The translations under genes and the position numbers were made by a program. DNA of 64,000 bases from JAFMIT01 sp044341215 (GTDB taxonomy: Bacteria; Actinomycetota; Actinomycetes; S36-B12; UBA5976): NCBI GenBank assembly GCA_044341215.1, contig JBIISC010000003.1, positions 1 to 64,000 on the forward strand. Direction: 5' to 3'. How positions within the stretch are numbered: the first letter of the stretch is position 1; each line of letters begins with the position of its first letter. Below, piece by piece: positions 1-8,720 of the stretch. The notes beneath the pieces were generated by a model. The model was given only the letters and a program-made list of their open reading frames with translations, searched no databases and was not told the origin of the DNA.

Positions 1-1043
1 TAGAGACTGGAAGCGCACACCAACTTCCCCCTATCGAACCAAACGTTGAACAAGAAACCATAATTATTGAAGCGCCAGATTTGCAAGACTATGCGGAGTC
101 TGAAACTCACAATACATTAATATTCCAGAAGCCCAAGAAACGTCGCGCGTTGATGATACTTATTGCTGGTCTTGCAATTGCAATTTCAGTTTATGTTTAC
201 TGGTCTGGTACTCAAACAAAAGTTCCACAATTGGTAGGCCTAACACAGACTCAAGCTATTGAAGCAATCACCAACGCTGAGCTCAATATTGAAGTAGTAG
301 AAGTTTTTAGCGAAGTTGTTGCGAAAGGAACTGTGATATCAGCTAATCCAACCAGTGGTAGTTCACTAGGTAAAGATCAAACCGTAACTTTGACCATCTC
401 GAAAGGTCCAGAGTTCTTTAGCGTTCCAAATTTGAAAGATATGACACTCGAAGAAGTTCGAGCAGCCTTGGGTAAAATTGGCCTGCAACTTGGTGAAGTC
501 ACGTATGAGTTTTCGAACGACATCAAGAAGAACCGTGCGATATCGGCAAAGCCCGGTTTCGGTGAGTTAGCAAAACCAAATTCAATGGTTTCTATGGTTT
601 TATCTAAAGGTCCGGCACCAGTCGCTATTCCTGATGTAACCGGTGAGCGGAGCGCGGATGCGATCGCCATTCTCGACACATCTGGATTTGATTCAGTAAC
701 AATCGTCAAAGAGTTCTCAAACACTGTTTCAGATGGAATAGTTATTTCCCAATCCCCAACTGCCTTAACGGAACATTTACCTAAGACTCAAATCACGCTC
801 ACCGTCTCAAAAGGTGTTCGACCAGTATCTGTTCCAAATATCATTGGTTTATCCCAAGCAGCGGCAATCCAGACTTTGACCGACATGCAACTTGGTAATG
901 AGCTAATCGGAACAAAGTCTTGCACCTATGGATTCAAGAAAAACACTAAGAAAGTTTCAACGCAGAGCATCACGGCCGGCAATAAAGTTGCACCAGGTAC
1001 GGTCATAGGTTTCGAAATTACCGGAAAATGCAAGAGCAACTAA
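1..1043 (+). CDS. pknL: PASTA-domain Ser/Thr protein kinase, C-terminal part (PknL/PknB-like), cut by window start
   Basis: The reading frame is open from base 1 with no stop, so this is the 3' part of a longer gene whose kinase domain lies outside the window. What remains is a juxtamembrane stretch, one membrane helix (about codons 49-68, after basic KKRR) and four consecutive PASTA repeats, recognisable by VPxxxG-type starts and endings such as TLTISKG, VLSKG and TVSKG. PASTA kinases sense muropeptides or lipid II and phosphorylate cell-division and cell-wall proteins. The neighbouring DAHP synthase matches the pknL-aroG neighbourhood of other actinobacteria, which favours PknL over PknB. 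The stop TAA (1041-1043) overlaps the stop of the convergent methyltransferase gene. The kinase domain itself is not visible here. Confidence 0.85.
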   Translation, partial: ETGSAHQLPPIEPNVEQETIIIEAPDLQDYAESETHNTLIFQKPKKRRALMILIAGLAIAISVYVYWSGTQTKVPQLVGLTQTQAIEAITNAELNIEVVEVFSEVVAKGTVISANPTSGSSLGKDQTVTLTISKGPEFFSVPNLKDMTLEEVRAALGKIGLQLGEVTYEFSNDIKKNRAISAKPGFGELAKPNSMVSMVLSKGPAPVAIPDVTGERSADAIAILDTSGFDSVTIVKEFSNTVSDGIVISQSPTALTEHLPKTQITLTVSKGVRPVSVPNIIGLSQAAAIQTLTDMQLGNELIGTKSCTYGFKKNTKKVSTQSITAGNKVAPGTVIGFEITGKCKSN

Positions 1044-1555
1044 ATCAATGCACCCTCGTGGTTTAAAAGGTTTTCCTTCAATCTGATTCCACCATTTAAA
1101 AAACGACTTGCATATTTTCCAATAGATAAGTCGCTCGGAACGACGCGATGGCAAGGCAGAATCAATGGCACCTTATTCGTTGCGCAAACCGTTGCGACTG
1201 CACGCGCAGCTTTAGGATAACCTGACAATTTCGCTAAGTCACCATAAGTCACTACGGAGCCAGGTTCAACCCCGCGCATTTGCCGCAATGCTTCTCTCTG
1301 AAAAACAGTACCACTAACCTGCACACTTAATTCATCAAAAGCCTGCAAGCTTCCACTTTCATAATCTCTAAGCGCTGAAACAAATTCTTCATACGCTGTA
1401 GATTTGAATTTAGCTGGTTTGGCATGTTGCATCATTTCAATCTGCACAATCGCGCCATTCTTCAAAGAACCATTGGAAGTTAAACCTTGGACATTTTCAT
1501 CAAATGAGACTTGTAAAATCCCCAAGAATGCAGATTCGACGAACCAGATTTGCAT
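1040..1555 (-). CDS. ogt: Methylated-DNA--protein-cysteine methyltransferase
   Basis: Suicide DNA repair protein that transfers the methyl group from O6-methylguanine to its own cysteine. The active-site motif PCHRVV is present with Cys about residue 135, preceded by the helix-turn-helix region containing VVTYGDLAKL and ARAVATVCATN, the standard order for the C-terminal DNA-binding domain. A short N-terminal domain gives 171 aa, typical of Ogt. It begins 2 bases after the stop of the DAHP synthase gene, so it is almost certainly co-transcribed with it. Its stop shares bases with the convergent kinase gene. No Ada-type regulatory domain is attached. Confidence 0.9.
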   Translation of the reverse strand: MQIWFVESAFLGILQVSFDENVQGLTSNGSLKNGAIVQIEMMQHAKPAKFKSTAYEEFVSALRDYESGSLQAFDELSVQVSGTVFQREALRQMRGVEPGSVVTYGDLAKLSGYPKAARAVATVCATNKVPLILPCHRVVPSDLSIGKYASRFLNGGIRLKENLLNHEGALI

Positions 1556-1557
1556 TG

Positions 1558-2886
1558 TCAGCGCTTTAGCAGCATTTCAGCCACATGGAAGGCAAGTTCC
1601 AATGACTGTTCGCGGTTAAGCCGCGGATCGCAGGCAGTTTCATAACGATTTTCTAGATCAATTTCTGAAAGCCCAGAGACTCCGCCAATGCATTCGGTTA
1701 CATCATCTCCAGTTAATTCGATATGTAAACCGCCTGGATGAGTTCCAAGTGTCTTGTGCACTTCAAAGAAACCGAAAACTTCGTCAATAACTTCTTCATA
1801 CAGACGAGTTTTGTAGCCATTAGATGTTTCTTTAGTGTTGCCATGCATTGGATCACAGCACCAGATAATCGGATGACCGCTTTCAGTAACTGCTTTCACA
1901 ATTGCTGGTAAGACTTCGCGGATTTTGGTGTGACCCATTCGCGTAATGAAGGTCAAGCGTCCAGGAATCTTGTTTGGGTTAAGTTTGTTAGCTAGTTCAA
2001 CTGCCATCTCTGGTGTTGTAGTCGGTCCTAGCTTGACTCCAATTGGATTGCTGATTCGACTAGCAAAATCAATGTGAGCGCCGTCAAGCTGACGAGTGCG
2101 TTCGCCGATCCAAACAAAGTGGCCGGATACCGCATATGGCTTGCTGGTTCGCGAATCAATTCGAACCAATGGCTTTTCGTAATCCAAAACCAATGCTTCA
2201 TGAGATGCGAAAAATTCTGTTCGACGAAATTCTTCCGGGTCGCGTCCGCATGCATCCATGAATGCCAAAGCACGATCAATATCTTGTGCTACACGTTCGT
2301 AGTGTGCGCCAACAGGAGATTTACCAACGAATGATTGATTCCAAGAATGCACCATTCGCAAGTCTGCGAAACCACCTTGGGTGAAGGCCCGGACTAAATT
2401 CAATGTTGAGCAAGAGGCATGGTAGGCATCTACTAGTCGCCAAGCATCAACTTTGCGTGATAATTCATTGAATTCGATGTCATTTATGCCATCACCTTTG
2501 TAGGACGGAAGTTCAACTCCATCTCTGACTTCAGTTGGGTTTGAACGAGGTTTGAAATATTGACCAGCTAACCGACCAACTTTTACAACTGGGACACTTG
2601 CACCATAAGTAAGAACTACTGCCATTTGTAAAACAGTTTGTAGGCGGGCCTTAATTGAGTCAGCTGTATTCGCAACAAATGTTTCGGCGCAATCGCCACC
2701 CATTAATAGGAAACTTTCACCAAGTGCAACCGACGCTAAACGTTCAGTCAAAATGTCGCATTCGCCAGCGAACACCAAAGGGGGCATTGAAGCCAATTTC
2801 GCTTTAGCAGCGGCAAGCGCGCCAGCATCAGGCCACTGTGGCTGTTGCGCAGCCGGCAAATCCGACCAATTGAGAGCAGAAGTCAT
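1558..2886 (-). CDS. aroG: Class II (plant-type) 3-deoxy-7-phosphoheptulonate synthase
   Basis: First enzyme of the shikimate pathway; condenses phosphoenolpyruvate and erythrose-4-phosphate to DAHP. The 442 aa length and motifs are those of class II enzymes: MGGDCAETF near residues 62-70 with the metal-binding Cys, a RSNPTE motif, RMGHTKIREVLP, WCCDPMHGNT and HIELTGDDVTECIGG. It is the leading gene of a two-gene unit with the methyltransferase. A -10 hexamer TAGGCT lies exactly 6 bases before the ATG, so the mRNA is probably leaderless. The position next to a PASTA kinase is conserved in actinobacteria. Confidence 0.95.
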   Translation of the reverse strand: MTSALNWSDLPAAQQPQWPDAGALAAAKAKLASMPPLVFAGECDILTERLASVALGESFLLMGGDCAETFVANTADSIKARLQTVLQMAVVLTYGASVPVVKVGRLAGQYFKPRSNPTEVRDGVELPSYKGDGINDIEFNELSRKVDAWRLVDAYHASCSTLNLVRAFTQGGFADLRMVHSWNQSFVGKSPVGAHYERVAQDIDRALAFMDACGRDPEEFRRTEFFASHEALVLDYEKPLVRIDSRTSKPYAVSGHFVWIGERTRQLDGAHIDFASRISNPIGVKLGPTTTPEMAVELANKLNPNKIPGRLTFITRMGHTKIREVLPAIVKAVTESGHPIIWCCDPMHGNTKETSNGYKTRLYEEVIDEVFGFFEVHKTLGTHPGGLHIELTGDDVTECIGGVSGLSEIDLENRYETACDPRLNREQSLELAFHVAEMLLKR

Positions 2887-2892
2887 TGGTCA

Positions 2893-2898
2893 AGCCTA
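2893..2898 (-). promoter_or_regulatory. -10 box of leaderless aroG promoter
   Basis: TAGGCT on the minus strand, 6 bases before the aroG ATG (2884-2886). No Shine-Dalgarno sequence could fit between them. Confidence 0.6.
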
Positions 2899-2981
2899 CC
2901 TGTGAAGAAATACCCCTACGACCCCACTTTAATTTCTGACTATTACCTTTGCGCCATTGATAGACCGCTGAAAGGTTAAAA

Positions 2982-4205
2982 ATGGCTCCGATACGCAAAG
3001 TCGCACTTCTCACTGCAGGTGGCCTTGCCCCTTGCTTATCTTCGGCTGTTGGCGGTTTGATCCAGAGGTACACCGAGATTGCGCCAGAGGTCGAAATCAT
3101 CGCTTACCGCGGAGGCTATGCCGGACTTCTTAAAGGTGACAGCATCCTTGTAACCCCGGAAATTCGCGAGAAGGCTCACCTGCTCCATAGTTTTGGCGGA
3201 AGCCCAATAAACAATAGCCGCGTCAAACTAACAAACATTGCTGATTGCGTTAAACGCGGATTAGTCAAAGAAGGCCAAGATCCACAACGCGTAGCGGCAG
3301 ATCAGTTAGTAAAAGATGGCGTCGATGTTTTACACACCATTGGTGGCGACGACACCAACACGGCAGCTGCTGACCTTGCGGCGTTTCTCGCTTCGAACAA
3401 TTACGGATTGACAGTTGTTGGTCTTCCTAAAACCATCGACAATGACATTGTTCCAATTGCGCAAAGTTTGGGCGCTTGGACAGCTGCTGAACAAGGAGCG
3501 GTTTTCTTCACCAATGTAGTGTCCGAACATTCATCAAATCCTCGCATGCTTGTAATTCACGAAGTAATGGGTCGCCATTGTGGTTGGTTGACTGCAGCGA
3601 CTGCTCAGTCATACCGAAACATGCTCGACGAACGCGAATGGTTAGACGCTTTTGGGGTTCCAAGAAGCCGCAGAGATATCCATGCTGTTTATGTTCCAGA
3701 ACTCGACATTGATTTGAATTCTGAAGCAGCACGTCTAAGCAAGATTATGGATCAGCAAGGGAACGTAAACATCTTTCTTTCAGAAGGCGCAGGTGTCGAT
3801 GCAATCGTGGCTGAGCTGCAATCTAGAGGTGAAGAAGTTCCACGCGACGCATTTGGTCACGTGAAAATCGATTTGATCAATCCTGGTGCATGGTTTGGTA
3901 AACAATTTGGCCCAATGATTGGCGCTGAAAAGGTATTAGTTCAAAAGAGCGGTTACTTTGCTCGCTCGGCTGCTGCTAATCAAGCAGATCTAAATCTGAT
4001 TAAAGAATGTGTTGAAGTGGCAGTGGATAGTGCAATTGCGATGCAGCCAGGCTTAGTCGGCCATGACGAAGAACGTGGAAACGAACTGCGTGCAATCGAA
4101 TTCGATCGCATCAAGGGCGGAAAAGCGTTCAATACCGAGCAACAATGGTTTGACGGACTACTTAAAGGTATTGGTCAGCCAAAGGGCGCAAAAGTTAAAC
4201 ACTAG
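2982..4205 (+). CDS. pfp: Pyrophosphate-dependent 6-phosphofructokinase
   Basis: Phosphorylates fructose 6-phosphate in glycolysis and is probably reversible. The nucleotide site reads GGDDT (residues 121-125) and the catalytic loop PKTIDND (149-155). The second Asp of GGDD and the Lys before TIDND are the known signatures of PPi-dependent enzymes; ATP-dependent ones carry Gly at both positions. MGRHCGW also fits the family. At 407 aa it is a single-domain short PFP. A purine-rich AAAGG precedes the ATG. The gene ends 26 bases from the convergent plsC gene. The phosphoryl donor is inferred from these residues. Confidence 0.88.
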   Translation: MAPIRKVALLTAGGLAPCLSSAVGGLIQRYTEIAPEVEIIAYRGGYAGLLKGDSILVTPEIREKAHLLHSFGGSPINNSRVKLTNIADCVKRGLVKEGQDPQRVAADQLVKDGVDVLHTIGGDDTNTAAADLAAFLASNNYGLTVVGLPKTIDNDIVPIAQSLGAWTAAEQGAVFFTNVVSEHSSNPRMLVIHEVMGRHCGWLTAATAQSYRNMLDEREWLDAFGVPRSRRDIHAVYVPELDIDLNSEAARLSKIMDQQGNVNIFLSEGAGVDAIVAELQSRGEEVPRDAFGHVKIDLINPGAWFGKQFGPMIGAEKVLVQKSGYFARSAAANQADLNLIKECVEVAVDSAIAMQPGLVGHDEERGNELRAIEFDRIKGGKAFNTEQQWFDGLLKGIGQPKGAKVKH

Positions 4206-4231
4206 TTTCATCAAAGTAATTAGAAAACCGG

Positions 4232-4963
4232 TTAATTCTCTTCCGCATCGGCGGCATTTTCTGCATCAGCAGAATCAGCTTGTGGATTGGACAGAATTTC
4301 TTTCGCTTTAGTTGCGTAAATATCAACGTATTCCTGGCCGCCGAGATTCTTCAATGAATCCATGACCAAATTTGTAGCTTCTCTTAAAGCTGCTGGGTCT
4401 CTTTGCCTCCCAGCATATTGGGACATATCAATCGGTTCACCAAAAGCAATGCCTACTCGCATGATTCTTGGCAAAAACTGCCCGGTTGGCTGAATATCGT
4501 AAGTCCCAATCATTGCAACTGGAATAACTGGCACTCCAGCTTCAATTGCAATGCGGGCCAAGCCAGTTCTACCTCGATACAACTTTCCATCTGGTGAGCG
4601 GGTTCCTTCTGGATATATGCCAAGTATCTCGCCGGATTTCAAAATATTAATTGCGGCATTAACTGCGGCTTCGGATGACCTTCCACCACTTCTGTCGATT
4701 GGAACTTGGCCGACACCTTGGAAAAACTTTTTGACTACCCAGCCCTTGAACCCGCGACCGGTGAAGTATTCGCTCTTTGCAAGGAATGTAATCCGCCTTG
4801 GAACTGCCAAAGGAAGAAAAATTGAATCTGAGAAAGACATATGGTTTGAGGCCAATATCGCAGCGCCTTGCTTTGGCAAGTTCTTCCTACCAGTTACCTT
4901 AGGGCGAAACAAGAGTAAAAGTATTGGTCCCAAAATTACGCGCTTCAAAATCCAGTAAAGCAT
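4232..4963 (-). CDS. plsC: 1-acyl-sn-glycerol-3-phosphate acyltransferase (PlsC family)
   Basis: Membrane-associated acyltransferase that makes phosphatidic acid from lysophosphatidate. It has a hydrophobic N-terminus, the catalytic NHMSFSD (HX4D, His about residue 41) and the glycerol-phosphate binding motif YPEGTRS (about 128-134). The last 20 residues are Ala/Asp/Glu-rich and probably unstructured. It is the last gene of the minus-strand operon SRPBCC / Cys-motif protein / glucokinase / plsC, starting 5 bases after the glucokinase stop. The family also includes acyltransferases with other lipid substrates, so the exact acceptor is inferred. Confidence 0.88.
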   Translation of the reverse strand: MLYWILKRVILGPILLLLFRPKVTGRKNLPKQGAAILASNHMSFSDSIFLPLAVPRRITFLAKSEYFTGRGFKGWVVKKFFQGVGQVPIDRSGGRSSEAAVNAAINILKSGEILGIYPEGTRSPDGKLYRGRTGLARIAIEAGVPVIPVAMIGTYDIQPTGQFLPRIMRVGIAFGEPIDMSQYAGRQRDPAALREATNLVMDSLKNLGGQEYVDIYATKAKEILSNPQADSADAENAADAEEN

Positions 4964-4968
4964 CTTCC

Positions 4969-5913
4969 CTACTTTCGTCGCGCTAAATCAGCCGCGCCAA
5001 TTAGCCCAGCGTCGTTGCCCATCTTTGCCAATTTGATTTGCGCAATTGGACGATAGTCGCGGGCAGTTAAATTCTTGGAAAATGATTCAGCAGCTGCGTT
5101 AAGGAAATAATCTGAGCCCTGCGAAACGCCACCGCCAATAACAAAAATTTGCGGATCTAATAGTGCTGCCAAAGATGCCATTCCAGATCCTAGGGATTTG
5201 GCCACTTCATTAAATGCTCGCAAAGCGATCGGACAACCTTTTTCAGCAGCTTGCGTGATGTGAACACCTTCGACACCTTCAGGTGTGCGATCGCCCAAAC
5301 TCAAGAGAATGTCTGCCTCGTCACGATGTTTTTGGGCTAGTTTGCGAGCAATTCGTAATAGCGCCGAACCGCTTGCGTACTGTTCCCAGCATCCTTGCAA
5401 ACCACATCCGCATTGCAAACCTTCTTGAACCAACGTCATATGTCCTACTTCAGCAGCAACTCCGTATGCGCCTCTGACTAGCTCCCCATTTAATATCAGG
5501 CCACCACCAAGTCCAGTGCCTAGCGTTAGCATCACAGCATTATCACTACCAACCGCGGCGCCAAACTTGTATTCAGCCCATGCAGCTGCGTTGGCATCAT
5601 TTTCGATTACAACATTCAAAGACGTCAACTTCTCAAGTTCGGCTTTTAGCTTTACATTTCGCATCGGCAAGTTGGCCGTAAACAAAACTTCGGTTCTCGC
5701 AGCATCGACAAACCCTGGAGCCGCCACACAGACATCCATCACGCTGTGCTTTTGAGCTAAAGACTCAATAGTTTTAGCTAGTTCTGAAACAACAGCAGCA
5801 GATGTGTCTCTTGGGGTTGGAACCACAAGTTGATCAACTACCTGACCATCATCATCTACTACACCTGCAGCAATCTTGGTTCCACCAAGATCTACACCAA
5901 TTGCCAAACTCAT
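4969..5913 (-). CDS. glk: ROK-family glucokinase
   Basis: Phosphorylates glucose to glucose 6-phosphate. The N-terminal phosphate loop is GVDLGGTKIAAG, the catalytic Asp lies in ENDANAAAWAE (about residue 106), and the ROK zinc site follows as GH (about 157-158) plus CGCGLQGCWE with Cys near 168, 170 and 175. No DNA-binding domain is present, so it is a kinase and not a ROK repressor. Length 314 aa is normal. It lies inside the operon, 7 bases after the Cys-motif gene and 5 bases before plsC. It resembles the Streptomyces GlkA type by sequence style and context. Whether ATP or polyphosphate is the donor cannot be told from the sequence. Confidence 0.9.
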   Translation of the reverse strand: MSLAIGVDLGGTKIAAGVVDDDGQVVDQLVVPTPRDTSAAVVSELAKTIESLAQKHSVMDVCVAAPGFVDAARTEVLFTANLPMRNVKLKAELEKLTSLNVVIENDANAAAWAEYKFGAAVGSDNAVMLTLGTGLGGGLILNGELVRGAYGVAAEVGHMTLVQEGLQCGCGLQGCWEQYASGSALLRIARKLAQKHRDEADILLSLGDRTPEGVEGVHITQAAEKGCPIALRAFNEVAKSLGSGMASLAALLDPQIFVIGGGVSQGSDYFLNAAAESFSKNLTARDYRPIAQIKLAKMGNDAGLIGAADLARRK

Positions 5914-5920
5914 AAATCCC

Positions 5921-6379
5921 CTAGCGCTTCATCATCGATTTAATTACGGTTGAAACTACAGATTCAGTCAAAGTGTCCATGGCGTTTGGCCATATCTCTG
6001 TCAATTTTTCGGCGCTGCTAGTTACGCCCTTCATCGCAGACTCAACCAAGTCAGCCAAATTTTCATCATGTTCGCGCAAAGTTTTTACTCCAACGCATAG
6101 TGGGCAAACTCCACAAGTTTCTACATCGTGGGTGGAAGTTTCTTCTTTGCCATTTAGCGGTTTTGAAACTGCATCCATAAAAGCTGACAACAGACTCAGG
6201 CCAGAGTTAATTGCTGCGCTTTGAGCTTCACCCGAAATCCCAAATATATTTGAATCCGGTTTGGACTCATTCGATTGACTTTCCGTCTTGGGTTTGGTTT
6301 TAGGAATTTCAAAAGTTGAGGAATTCGCAGAAGGCGGTCCATTCGAGACCCACCATGGTTTATTTGTCTCTGGGCTCAT
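5921..6379 (-). CDS. Actinobacterial conserved protein with CxxCPxC motif (DUF5304-like)
   Basis: A 152 aa protein with a low-complexity polar N-terminal half (Ser, Lys, Pro, Thr rich, probably disordered) and a C-terminal half holding CGVCPLC (about residues 98-104) followed by amphipathic helices. No signal peptide or membrane helix is visible. The short Cys cluster could bind a metal. Small proteins with this layout lie between an SRPBCC gene and glucokinase or plsC in many actinobacteria, often filed as DUF5304; that family assignment is from memory. Its start overlaps the SRPBCC stop by 4 bases (translational coupling). Function unknown. Confidence 0.7.
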   Translation of the reverse strand: MSPETNKPWWVSNGPPSANSSTFEIPKTKPKTESQSNESKPDSNIFGISGEAQSAAINSGLSLLSAFMDAVSKPLNGKEETSTHDVETCGVCPLCVGVKTLREHDENLADLVESAMKGVTSSAEKLTEIWPNAMDTLTESVVSTVIKSMMKR

Positions 6380-6798
6380 TTTGCAAACTCTTTCAAACCT
6401 TCAAGCGCTGATGTAACAATTGTTTTTTCCCCTGCAGACAAAAAGAAACTTGGTAACGGCAAATTCACTTCAGCTGACAATTCATAAGTTACGTCACAAC
6501 CATCACCTACTTGTGAAAGGCGGTAAGCCCCATCAAGAGCTGTGATTGCATTAGCGCTGATCAAATGCCACTCAACTGAGTCTGAATTCCATGTGTAGCC
6601 AAGTTCCACTAAATCCGAAATTGGCCCGCCTGAAATTTGAAAAGTGGTGCGCACGGGTCTGCCTTGCGAATCGGTTTCGCAGATCTTCACATCAGAAATT
6701 CCACTTGTCCATTTTGGATAGTTCTCGACATCGCGAATAATCCCCATAACTCGCTCAAGCGGAGCGTTGATGTGGATTGTGGAGGATGTGCGGGCCAT
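6376..6798 (-). CDS. SRPBCC (START-like/polyketide cyclase) family protein
   Basis: A 140 aa single-domain protein of the SRPBCC fold: INAPLERVMGIIRDVENYPKW is the usual strand-helix start with the conserved YPKW, and the last helix is amphipathic. Such proteins bind lipids or hydrophobic ligands; the neighbours fadD, plsC and NlpC suggest a link to membrane lipids, which is inference. A longer frame reaches 6900, but the ATG at 6796-6798 begins directly before the fold and has TAGATT 7 bases upstream, so I choose that start. First gene of the operon running through plsC, divergent from fadD. The M. tuberculosis neighbourhood of fadD15 carries the same gene. Confidence 0.85.
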   Translation of the reverse strand: MARTSSTIHINAPLERVMGIIRDVENYPKWTSGISDVKICETDSQGRPVRTTFQISGGPISDLVELGYTWNSDSVEWHLISANAITALDGAYRLSQVGDGCDVTYELSAEVNLPLPSFFLSAGEKTIVTSALEGLKEFAK

Positions 6799-6805
6799 AG
6801 AGCCA

Positions 6806-6811
6806 AATCTA
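6806..6811 (-). promoter_or_regulatory. -10 box of leaderless SRPBCC-operon promoter
   Basis: TAGATT on the minus strand with 7 bases to the ATG at 6796-6798. It supports this start over the upstream one at 6900. Confidence 0.55.
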
Positions 6812-6926
6812 TTCGCATACCAGCACTTACTACTAGCCGGTAGTGAACTGAAGCCATTTACAAGTGGCTCAAAACGAGCGTTCACAGTAATTTTTGGCAC
6901 AGATTCAACCCCTCAGGAGAGTTCAT

Positions 6927-8720
6927 ATGCAGGAATACACAGAGCCAGCCATGGCCCAAGCCGTAATTTCGGGAAGTTTGACCGATGCCTTAATCTCGCA
7001 TGAAAACACTCAACCTGACGTGATATCAATAGTTAATCGTGACGGCTTGAATGTCGTTGAGATAACTTCCAAAGAATTTCATCAAATGGTTCGGGCGGCC
7101 GCTAAGGGAATAATCTCAGCCGGCATCCAACCTGGCGATCGCATCGCTCTAATGAGTAGAACACGTTTTGAATGGACACTACTCGACTACGCAATTTGGT
7201 ACGCAGGGTGTGTCACGGTGCCAATTTACGAAACTTCTAGTGAAGAACAAGTTCAATGGATGATGCAGGATTCTGGTGCAGTTGCACTTTTTGTCGAAAC
7301 AAATAAACACTTGGAAACTGTGCACACAGTTCGCACTTCCTTGACAAGTTTAATTCACATTTGGAATATGGAAGATAATGCAATTAATCATCTTTCTACA
7401 GCTGGACTTAATATCCCAGATTCAGAGCTCGATTCCCGTCGTTCACAAGTTACACCTTCACACATTGCAACAATTATTTATACATCTGGCACAACCGGTA
7501 AGCCAAAGGGTTGTGTTCTAACACATGGCAATTTCATGTTTTTGGTTCGTAACGTAATTTTGGCTGTTCCTGAGGTGTTCAAAGATAAAACAACTTCTAC
7601 TCTGCTATTTCTCCCACTGGCGCATGTATTTGGTCGAATCATCGAAATCGCAATGGTGGAATCGGGCCTGAAAGTGGCTTTCGCCCCAGACATAACAAAT
7701 CTTGTTGGTGATTTACAAAAGTTCACCCCAAACTTCCTTTTGGCAGTTCCTCGCGTTTTCGAGAAAGTTTTCAATAGCGCTCAGCAAAAAGCAACAAACG
7801 AAGGCAAAGAGAAGATCTTCAACGCAGCTGCCGCAGTTGCAATCGCATACTCTCAAGCACTAAGCGCCGGATCAGTTCCGCTTAGCCTACGACTCAAGCA
7901 TGGACTGTTCGATAAATTGGTTTACACAAAACTTCGAGCTGCTATGGGTGGCAAAGTTCAGTGGTCAGTATCCGGTGGGGCTGCTCTTGGCGCACGCCTT
8001 GGACATTTCTTCCGTGGAATTGGCTTAACGATTCTAGAAGGCTACGGATTGTCTGAAACCTCTTCGGCTTCCACTGTGAATCGCCCAACTATGTTGCGGG
8101 TTGGTTCAGTCGGTCGGGCAATTCCTGGAGTTACTTTGGGCATTGGGCCAGATGGTGAAGTTTTAATTAAGGGACCGCATATTTTCCAAGGTTATTGGAA
8201 CAATCCAGCTGCAACCGCTGAAGCAATCGACGTAAACGGCTGGTTCCATTCCGGTGACATTGGCCAGATCGATGAAGATGGTTATCTTTTCATCACGGGT
8301 CGCAAGAAAGAGTTGATTGTTACTGCTGGGGGCAAAAACGTAGCACCTGCTGTTATTGAAGACCGACTTCGTGCGAATTGGCTGGTTAGCCAATGCATGG
8401 TTGTTGGTGACAATAAACCATTTATTGGCTGCTTGATCACCGTAGAACCTGATTCAGTTAAAAATTGGCTGCAGCGAAATTCACTACCTGCAACCACAGC
8501 ATTTGCGCAAATTGCATCAAATGAGGTTTTTAAGTCAGAAATCCAAGCAGCAGTTGATTACGCAAATAAGGCAGTTAGTCAAGCAGAATCAATTCGAAAA
8601 TGGGTTTTGATTGATTCTGATTGGAGTGAAGCATCAGGACATCTGACACCATCACTCAAGTTAAAGCGAAATGTAGTATCAGAACAATTCAATGCCGAAA
8701 TTGAAGGCCTTTACGCCTAA
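6927..8720 (+). CDS. fadD: Long-chain fatty-acid--CoA ligase (FadD15-like)
   Basis: Activates fatty acids to acyl-CoA through an acyl-adenylate. Motifs in order: IIYTSGTTGKPKGCVLTHG (AMP/ATP P-loop), LPLAHVFGR, EGYGLSETS, and the hinge and C-terminal region GWFHSGDIG, GRKKELIVTAGGKNV. Length is 597 aa from the ATG at 6927, which has AGGAGA 6-11 bases upstream; a longer frame from 6894 lacks such support. The context (SRPBCC, NlpC/P60, exo-UvrC, trpD) is that of M. tuberculosis fadD15. The stop shares bases with the convergent NlpC gene (8717-8720). Chain-length preference is unknown. Confidence 0.93.
   Translation: MQEYTEPAMAQAVISGSLTDALISHENTQPDVISIVNRDGLNVVEITSKEFHQMVRAAAKGIISAGIQPGDRIALMSRTRFEWTLLDYAIWYAGCVTVPIYETSSEEQVQWMMQDSGAVALFVETNKHLETVHTVRTSLTSLIHIWNMEDNAINHLSTAGLNIPDSELDSRRSQVTPSHIATIIYTSGTTGKPKGCVLTHGNFMFLVRNVILAVPEVFKDKTTSTLLFLPLAHVFGRIIEIAMVESGLKVAFAPDITNLVGDLQKFTPNFLLAVPRVFEKVFNSAQQKATNEGKEKIFNAAAAVAIAYSQALSAGSVPLSLRLKHGLFDKLVYTKLRAAMGGKVQWSVSGGAALGARLGHFFRGIGLTILEGYGLSETSSASTVNRPTMLRVGSVGRAIPGVTLGIGPDGEVLIKGPHIFQGYWNNPAATAEAIDVNGWFHSGDIGQIDEDGYLFITGRKKELIVTAGGKNVAPAVIEDRLRANWLVSQCMVVGDNKPFIGCLITVEPDSVKNWLQRNSLPATTAFAQIASNEVFKSEIQAAVDYANKAVSQAESIRKWVLIDSDWSEASGHLTPSLKLKRNVVSEQFNAEIEGLYA

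Noticed and set aside
4551..4958. Open frame of 135 aa antisense to plsC
   Set aside because: No motif; plsC has HX4D and EGTR motifs on the other strand.
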